Assembly: GCF_015832195.1 (NCBI RefSeq)
Contig: NC_052027.1
Coordinates: forward strand, 19,194,688 to 19,258,687
DNA from: Motacilla alba alba
Lineage: Eukaryota > Chordata > Aves > Passeriformes > Motacillidae
DNA length: 64,000 nt
Direction: 5' to 3'
The notes below the pieces were generated by a model that was given only the letters and a program-made list of their open reading frames with translations, had not been told where the DNA came from and did no database searches. Shown piece by piece: positions 46,801-64,000 of this stretch. Position 1 is the stretch's first letter. Each line of letters starts with the position of its first letter. Made by a program: the position numbers and the translations under genes.

Positions 46801-49800
46801 ACTTATAACAAGCCATTAAAAGGGAAAAGTTGGGGTTTTTGCCCACACAGATTTAGAAACTCCAGTTTAATGTGCAGAAGATGAGCAAACCCGGCTCAAT
46901 CCCTCCCAGGAGCAGATGCTGCTCATGGCACCTGCACTATTTCCCTCTCACACCGATTCTCTCCAGCACACAGCCCAGGGCACTCACAGCCACAGTGCTC
47001 CACTAGTGAAACTGCGTCCTTAAAGAGAATTAAGTGACAAACCCAGCTGCACCCAGCACTCTGAGGAGCCAGCCCTAGAGCCTGGCCATTGCACTGGCAG
47101 CTCCTCCTTTGGCACCTGAGGCTGCTACTGAAGCAGCAGACAATGCAAACCAAGAAATTCAGCATTTGGCTCCTGCCAACTCCCATCTGCTGACGTTCAA
47201 ATTAAAGAGCCAGGCAAAGAGAAAGGGGTGTTGCTTTGTTTAATTTACAGCACTTCAGTCAAATCCAGGATCTAAACATTCCCCTGGGGAGGTACAGCTG
47301 TAACTACATTGTTCACACTTAATTGCGAGCGCTGCAAAAGTTATCTGCACTTCTCCAACACTGAGCACTCTGGGTTTCATCCTTCATCTTCCAGACAGCT
47401 CTGCTGGAGAGTTTGCCAAGTGGGAACAATTGGAAGTGCATGCATTTCTGGAAGTGATGGACATTTGGGAGGATAAGAGGAAGTTAGTTCAGCACCATTT
47501 CTTTAATGAAGAGTACATTAGGTCATATCTTGTGTCAAAGTAGACCATACATCACTGCAGGATAGAATACATAACTTCTTAAAATTGATTTTGTTTCTGA
47601 TCATAGACCATGACAAGGTACATGCATAAAATAACAACAAAAGGGATTAATTGCCAAATGTTTACTTTAATTAAACCTTTTTTAATGATACACAGTACAA
47701 TGTATCCACTACGTTGCTAAAATTCACAACAAAAGCAGGTTTCATGTTTAAAAAGACTTCTCATAACAAATTCATAAATAGATGAAGGTAAAGTATAAAA
47801 AATTACTGTAGTATGCAAGCTTGCTCCCTTGTCTCCTCATATTCCAAATCATTTAGTCAGTATTGAGATAAGAAAGTTTAAAAGCAAAATAGTTACTGAT
47901 GATTAGAAATGTACAGCCTGCATCTCTCGAAGAAACCTTGAAAAGCAACAGATTTGTCCTAGAAAATGCAGAACCATTTTAACACTGTTATCACCCAAAC
48001 CCCTCAAACAATTTTGGAATGCAGTGAATGAATTCAATATGAATTAGAGATTTTTTCCTTCCCCCCCAGAGGTGTGTGTGAGCCAGACTGGCTGGGATGC
48101 TCCCTTTGCTGGAGTTGTGGGGTTTTTACCTGTCAGATCTCAGCGAGTGAGGCACAGGAGAGGGAAAATCTGGCTGACAGCACAGAGCACATCTGCCTAT
48201 CAGAAATCTGAAACAGAAATCTTTAAAAACAGTTACAAAGAACTAAATTCACCTTCTGCTCAGTACCAGCCTGTATCTATCTCTTTTCTGTCTGGCAGGC
48301 AGGACAGAGTCTGGTGTCCCCCCTGGCTTCCCCTGCTTGGGAACGGTTTTTGTGTCTCACATCATTCCACCACAACTCTGTGGGGAATCCCTGACCCTGC
48401 ACCACCAAACCCTATCAGCAAAGTTATTCTCCTCATCAATATTATCACTCTCCTAAGAAAGCATTTATTTTGTCAAGTATCAAACTACTTTTCACACTTT
48501 ATCTATTTTAATATCATTTATAAAGGGGAAAAATCTTATTTATGCACAGCATTGAACTAGGAAATGAACATGAAAAATGCAGAATAATCAAGATGCTCTG
48601 CCTTTCACATTAATGATTTCTTTTTCTCTGATAATTATTTCCCTTTAGTGCAAAACCACTTCCACACAAGTTTTGTGCTTTATTTGCAAAGGTACCGAGA
48701 TGCTTTTGAAGACATTGGGAGGGATCTGTCTGCAGCTTTCCTGCCTGTGTAAATTCAGCTCCTGGCTCACTTTTAAAAAATGTCTTCAAGTTTTCAGGAC
48801 AAGTTTGCATGCCATGTCCAAAGGACAATCTCCCAAACCCTTGCTTTCCCATATGACAATCCAGGCACCCAAAAGGAGCAAGAGCTCCACTTTTGGTGGA
48901 GTTCTTGAAAATCCACCAGTATTAGCTAACAGGAGAGCTATTAGTGGTTTTAGCTGGGCTTCATTTGGATTTTTCCCCCTGAAATACCTGCTTGCCAGTA
49001 CAGTGAGAGTAAGAAAATCACCCGGACTTTCCCTCTGCTCTTAAGTATTCTCATTTTTCTCAAATTTTGTTTTGCAAAGCAAACATTAGCAGGTTTCTGG
49101 GCCGACATTTATTTGGTTTTATATTTACGTAATTATAAACATTTGTAGGGGTTCCATCCATGATGATGAACTGGATGAGAAACTGGAGATAAAATTAGCT
49201 TAAAATCAATACGAAGGGTAACAAAGGCTCCTGGGAACCACATTCTGCTGATGATTTCATTTCAGTATCTGCCTCTGCATTCCACTCCCAAGTGCTACAA
49301 GGCAGAGATCAATGTCCCCTCCTGTGCTTTTGTAATATTTCTGCACACTCTGGTACTGCCAGAAAGAAATGATAACTACTAATGCAGATACATGATCAGC
49401 CAAGGGGATCTGCTTAAAAGCAATTACTGCACCATAGCCTTGTTAATGTTCAACTGGCAGTAAACGGATTTCTTGGCAAATGTTTATGCTGTGAACTCTG
49501 AACGAGCACTACTGAATTATTCACTGGATGTACATCAGTGCCCATTTATACCCTGAGAGGTGAAACTCAGGTTTTTACCCGTAAATCACAGGTTTATTGC
49601 TCCTCACTCTCTCCACCCAGGCAGCCTTTTGGTTTCAATAGGATTAATGGAGTTAAACCAACCTAATTCCTAAAGCCCGAATTCCATAGGTGTGTGAGAG
49701 TCCCAGGTTTGATAAAGCCTTCAGCAGAGCAGTGAAGAGCTCCACATTTACTGTTTATTTCTGGTCAAGGAGCTCCCAGCCTAGTGGGCAGTGAACAAAG

Positions 49801-52650
49801 GAAGGGTTTGGTAATCAAAATAAACTTTAACTACTGACAGCCCAAGCACAACCAGCTGCTAACCTAAAAAAATTAACCAGGCCTTCAGGTTTCTTCTGAA
49901 AAAAAAAAACCAAAAAAAAACCAGGTCTTCTTCTATTTCTTTTGTTCAGTTAGGAGGCATGCAAACTTGTACTCCACTTGTTACAACACAGAAGAGCCAA
50001 GAGTTAAAAGACAAAACTGATTTAAAGCCGTGGTTTTAGTTTTCTGCAGAAAACTGAAAACTAATTGGAATTGGTGCCTTCATTTAAAGTACAGCAAACA
50101 AATCACTGCTGCTGTATTGCACATTTTCTGACTGAACTAGACTGACCTGCAGACAGAGCCTCACCCTCCAAGCCTAGTTTAAGAGCTAAATCCAGGCAAA
50201 TTGTAATGAAAAGTGTAGTGCCTGGTCTAATCACTAAACAAACCTCAAAATGAAGAAAATCGATCAATAATTCGTCAGTTCTTCATCTACTGTAAAAACA
50301 CAATCACTCACTGGCTGCACTGGAAGCAAGATTTGTGTTCATTTTGCTTCTTGTTCCAGTTTTAAGATGAGTTGCTATGTAAACTATGGATTTCAGTCTG
50401 AGAAGTAGCAATACTGTTCTTAAATGCATATGGGTTTTTCTCAGCAGTCAGTAATTTGGCACTAATGCTGCAGGCAGTGGGGGCTGAGCTCATCTGGGGG
50501 TCCCTGCTCCAGCAGAACTGCAGGACCATGACCTACAGGTACAAACTGCAAGGGGTCATGACAGAAAGTCAAATGTCTGCAAATATTCTGCACCTGAAGG
50601 ACCTCACCAGCAGGAAAAGCAGCCACCAGCACTCAGTTTTAGCTTGGACTGTCTTCACAGTTTCTCCTCAGAGCAGAACATAGGGAATACACCAACAACT
50701 CCAGGGTTTGGAAAATTCCCATCTTCATTCCCATTCCCAATTTCAAATTCCCAACTGTCTAACTGGGCATTTATTGCCAACTGTCTTTGGAAGTAGGAAT
50801 ATCCTGGAAAACCGTCCAAAACCACTACCAAGTACTGCAGCTCAGCCTGCCCTTCTGCAGAAAATACCAGAACTGTGAAAACTATACTAGTTGAAAAATT
50901 TAAGGCCTTTTCATTCTCACAACTATAAAATTTGAAAACTAACCCCTTAGGTAGAAGCAAACAGGCTACAAAGCACACGTTACTCCTCAGTTATCTACCT
51001 CACAGTTTAAAAAACCAGAAAGAGCAGAGATTGGTTCAATATTTGCTACAGGAAGATGAATAGGATTAAAACTGGTACCCATTAGCCCTTTCCTAAATCT
51101 TCCTAATTTTCATGACACTGGATATGTTGGATGACTGAACTGGTGCAGCCCTCGCAGCAGAACAATTCAAGTCCTTTTTGACCCGGATTTTCAAAGAGAC
51201 AAGACATTCCCTTCAAAGGGTGCTTCTTGAAAGTGACTCCTTCCAATTATCAGGATTTCAAAATTCACTTGCCATACCTGAACACCTCTTCTTTATCTGC
51301 AGAGTTTAAAATATTGCTGCTCCTGCTCTCTTTGCAAATCCACTTTTGTAAGGTGCCTGAGAGTGTAACTGCAGAGGAATCCATCAGTACCTCAGCTGCA
51401 TCTACAAGGGACTCTACAGAGCTGCATCTGAGAGAGCTGCACTATGAAATCTATTTTACTTTATGTAGACTTCTGATCCATTATGAAAGACTTTTCCTGC
51501 TGAGTGTTTTAAAGAAATGAAAAGCAACTGGTAACTTGTGATAGGGAGAGGGGAACCTTTGGGTACGAAGCTGAGAGGGAATCACTCAAAAAGACACTGG
51601 TCTCACAACCAAGAAGCTGCAATCATGCAGTTCTCAGCTATTCTGAGGTCTTCTTTCCTATTATATGCCCATGCAGTATTTAAAGAGATGGTTTAAAAAA
51701 CAAAACCAATTAAAATTAAATCCACTTATGCCACTTACACACTCTGGTAATGCAACACCAAATGCCTGACCAGAACAAACCCTGTATTCGACCATTAGGC
51801 ACATGGCAAGAGATCTTGGCTACAGTCAGTTCAAGGTTTCTCCAGTTCCTGTTTCCAGAGGTGCAGGGCTTGAATTGTGGAATGAAATGATGAGACCTGA
51901 GGGCAAAATCTCAGCGATGCTTCCACCTGGAAGAAGGAGCTATCACTGTGCAAACAACAGGCAAATGAAATGCACCTTCCCTCTCCTCAAGGCTGCTTTA
52001 AATCACCACCCTGGTCCAGTGACAGTGCTCAGGCTGGTTTTGCTTTCTGTTAAAACTTCAAATGGTAACAAAACCTGAGAGAAGCTCCCCCACCTGGGCC
52101 TGCTCCAACAGCAACTAGCAATCCATATGCCCTAGGGCAGGTGACTGCTATTTGGTCCTGTAATCCATATCTTGGAAATACCACCATCAAAGACACTGAC
52201 ACTTCCTGGTCACTGGTGGAGTGCTGAGCATTTGAAGAGATACCGTCAAGATTGCCTATTCCAAAAGTGACCTCCTTTGCCACCAGTGCCATGCTAAATG
52301 CTCAGACCTTTGGGTTTGCATCAGTCTCTTCCCCAACCAAATGTCTTCCCACCCCAAAATACCAAGTTCAAAGTAGTTTCCTCCGTTTTTGTAACTCGTA
52401 TGAAGGTTACATAAAGGAAATAAAACCGTGGGGACAAAAGCTGAGTAAGTTTTTCAGAGGGCTTGACTTTTAGGACCACCTCTCCAAGTCCCTTTTTAAA
52501 AATAAGACACCAAAGCAAACAGGATTGTGTCTAACTTCTACAAAATTGCTGGTTTCACAGGAGGAGGAGGAGGAGGAGAATATGGCTACCATGCTACTCA
52601 GCATTAGGGTGAAGCACCATCTAAATTCCAGTAAAGTTAGGGATATCAGC
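43900..52650. other. Convergent HDHD5-RAB43 interval, including RAB43 3'UTR
   Basis: The left part is intergenic and the right part must be RAB43 3'UTR, transcribed leftward. Several minus-strand AATAAA signals (for example near 50769, 49591, 48678 and 48466) are possible ends and I cannot choose among them. A 162-codon plus-strand frame (48072-48560) has no recognisable domain. Confidence 0.45.
44467..44513. repeat. (CTCCT)n pentanucleotide microsatellite
   Basis: About nine copies of tcctc on the plus strand, downstream of HDHD5. Confidence 0.95.
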
Positions 52651-52659
52651 TAGCTCTTA

Positions 52660-61691
<9,032 letters not shown>

Positions 61692-61763
61692 GGCGGGGCG
61701 CTGCGGCCGAGGGCAGCCGGCTCTGCGCAGCGCAGCGCAGCGCCCGCCGCCGGCCGCGCCGGG

Positions 61764-61885
61764 ACCGCCCCTGCCCGGCCCGCTCCGCCCGGCCCCGGCT
61801 CCGGCACCGCCCCTGCCCGGCCCGCTCCGCCCGGACCCGGCTCCGGCACCGCCCCTGCCCGGCCCGCTCCGCCCGGCTCCGGGAC
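61764..61885. repeat. 42-bp tandem array in the RAB43 promoter/5'UTR, about 3 copies
   Basis: The unit begins accgcccctgcccggcccgc and then runs tccgcccgg plus a variable GC tail. It starts at 61764, 61806 and 61848. Each copy carries an Sp1-type GC box. The array ends about 75 bp upstream of the RAB43 start codon. Confidence 0.9.
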
Positions 61886-62184
61886 CACGCCGGGCCAGCC
61901 CCGCTCCTGCCCGCCCCGCTCCGTCCGGGACCGCCCCTGCCCGCCCCGCCCGGCACCGCCCGCGGCCGCGCTGTGGCGGCTCCGTGCAGGGAGCGGTCGC
62001 CGACCGGGGCTGGGTCGCTGCCCCGGGCTCGCTCAGCGCCCCGGCACAGCCGCTGCGGCCGCAGGTCCCCGTGGCGTGGCGGTGCCGGCGCCCCCAGCCA
62101 TCCCGCGCGGCAGCGGTGCCCGCGGTGCGGGGGAGCCGTCCGGCGCTGCCCGGGCCGAGGATCCGCACATGCCGGTGTGACATC

Positions 62185-64000
62185 CTCGCCGCAGGGACAC
62201 ATTTTGTGTTGTGTTCTGCTGGTTTTGTGCATTCCTTTTACAGAAATAAACAGGCGCCGCTGCCGCTCAGCCTTCCGGGCGGCGCAGCTGGCTCCCCTGG
62301 CCGGCTTTTCGCTTTCAGGTCTGCGCTGGGTGTGGTTTGTTTGCACAGGCACAGGCCGAGGCTCAGGGCTATGGTTTTTCACCCTTGCGGGGTCCCGCGA
62401 GGCTGAGAGACGGCTTTGGAGCTGTTAACATCCAGCGACGTGTCTGACATGTGCACGTGGATGTGTGTGACCATTACACCACACACTGCTGCTGTGTTTT
62501 AAGATAAATATATCTCAGGAGTCTGGAATTGCTCGTTTTAGCTGCTATCTGGGTTATCTGCAACGTGCTCTTTAACTGGTACTCTCCTCTAGCTTATGTG
62601 GAAAATCAAGATGCTTATAAAAATAAGACTAATTAAATACATTGACAGAGCACATTTTGCCATTCTGTTCTTTGTACCAAAGATCAGCTAAATTCCATCC
62701 TCGTCGTTTCAGGTTATAAAACTGCGACATGAAACTCTTTTATGGCAAAGAGTGAGAGTTAAATTGTGCCGTAGGTGCAGGAGGAGAGCAACCTGATTAT
62801 CTCTGAGCCTGCACTGCCAACCAGGCCAGCTTGGCTTGAATTGCCTCTGAACTCAATCTGGTTTTGGGGGCTCCACAATTATTCCTTTTCAGGTCTGGAT
62901 ATATCTTTTTGGTGATCCATGGTTACCTTCCAGCCAAGAGCAGAGGTTTGAGTACTCAGGCTGGAGCAAAGGCTTTCTGTTCCTGCAGCCCTGAATTAAG
63001 CAGGACACTGCATTCTTGGATGTTGACCAGCCAGGACAGAAGAGCTGTTAAAGGGATAATAAGACATCACTGTGTGTATGCTTTCATGCTAATTATATTT
63101 TCAGAGCTGAGAAAAACACTTAGGTTAGTTGGGAGGAAGAATTGCTAGAGATGTCAGTCTTTAATATCTATAATTCATTGTATCCCGTTATTTTAATGGA
63201 AAACTAAAGGTGCTATTTCTATGAAGATAATTTTAAATCAGCTATTTAACTATCCTTGCTAGAGATCATTGCAAACATTTTTCTATTAGCTGTTATTGTT
63301 GCTGCTTGTCATCACAAGCCTTTAACTGCTTTTAAAATAAAGAACTTCTCAAACAAAACCCACAAATTGTCACATTATATTGTTAGGCTTACATGAGGGA
63401 TCTGTGATGAGCTCTGTCACATTGTGAAAGCTGTAAGCAGTGGTTTGAGTGTTAAAATATTTGGTTTTCTTTGATTAATCCCCAGACTCTATTTGGGTTA
63501 ACACCTCTTTCATGCAAAGGTAAAACAGGAAAAACAAAATGGGTTTGAGTCAATTCCAATTTGTATCTGGCTGTATTTGAGAGTGGTTCATCAGAGAAGA
63601 GTGCTACGAACACTCTGGACAGTCTCTTACCTATTACTACTCTAGCAGTGCCTAGAAAACAGTACTAAAACCTGGGAGAAAACCCTCTAAACTGGCCTTG
63701 GTTGCAGTTTCCTGTTCTCTCTGTTCCACAGGGAACAGAGTGAAATTTCACCTCCACCAAACCGAGCTGCAGAGCCCTGGGTGCAGGGGGAAGGCTGTTG
63801 GCAATTTCCACATTGGAGTTGGGGGAGAGGGCTGGGTTATGGTTCAAAGCAGCTGCTGGAGACTTGAAGTTTAAAAAGAAATTAAATTCTGACCTTCTAA
63901 ATAATCATCTACAGTGATTTCACATGAAACAGAAAAAACACGAGGGAGATCCTAAAATCTGTTCCCCACTCTCCTGCAGTGCTGGAGAAGGAGCCGAGGG
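62185..64000. other. Region upstream of RAB43, no gene recognised
   Basis: The first 250 bases are still fairly CpG-rich; the rest is ordinary AT-rich DNA with short chance frames only. Confidence 0.45.

Noticed and set aside
48072..48560. 162-codon plus-strand frame in the convergent interval
   Set aside because: No domain, no splice or promoter signals, and it probably lies antisense to the RAB43 3'UTR.

Overview
This window reads as a piece of vertebrate nuclear genome, almost certainly from a bird and probably a songbird. The evidence is several truncated CR1 LINE 3' ends, LTR fragments that look like passerine endogenous retroviral LTRs (recognised from general resemblance, not from a search), short introns, and four multi-exon genes with standard GT-AG junctions. 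No prokaryotic, CRISPR or operon-like feature is present.

Layout: 1-14.1 kb is gene-poor. It holds CR1 and LTR debris, a diverged direct duplication, and a decayed poly(A)-tailed retrocopy of the splicing factor BUD31 that kept one intron. At 14.2-15.8 kb lies a CpG island that is the CNBP promoter. CNBP (+) follows, with a 6.3-kb intron 1, four coding exons at 21.4-23.3 kb and a 0.85-kb 3'UTR. ISY1 (+, 25.8-32.3 kb) comes next, then HDHD5/CECR5 (+, 34.7-43.9 kb). RAB43 (-, 52.7-61.7 kb) converges on HDHD5, with its CpG-island promoter at 61.3-62.2 kb. The last 1.8 kb shows nothing I can name.

I reconstructed every coding exon from splice sites, phase and homology: CNBP 170 aa, ISY1 279 aa, HDHD5 438 aa, RAB43 215 aa. 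All four frames are intact. CNBP is a nucleic-acid-binding zinc-knuckle protein, ISY1 a spliceosomal NTC-associated protein, HDHD5 a mitochondrial HAD-family protein and RAB43 a Golgi/ER-Golgi Rab GTPase. They are unrelated housekeeping genes and form no pathway. In human, CNBP, ISY1 and RAB43 are same-strand neighbours and HDHD5 lies on another chromosome, so HDHD5 between ISY1 and an inverted RAB43 marks a rearrangement.

The most striking pattern is that tandem arrays sit exactly on exon-intron boundaries. ISY1 exon 1 (ATG plus 5' splice site) is in a 40-bp array with four extra donors. HDHD5 exon 1's donor is in a 48-bp array of three copies whose extension is in frame. HDHD5 exon 7's acceptor lies at the end of a 44/57-bp array of seven copies, two of whose extra acceptors are in frame. 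A 29-bp array ends at the ISY1 exon 2 acceptor, and a 42-bp array lies just upstream of the RAB43 start codon. HDHD5 intron 3 also carries U12-type (minor spliceosome) signals.
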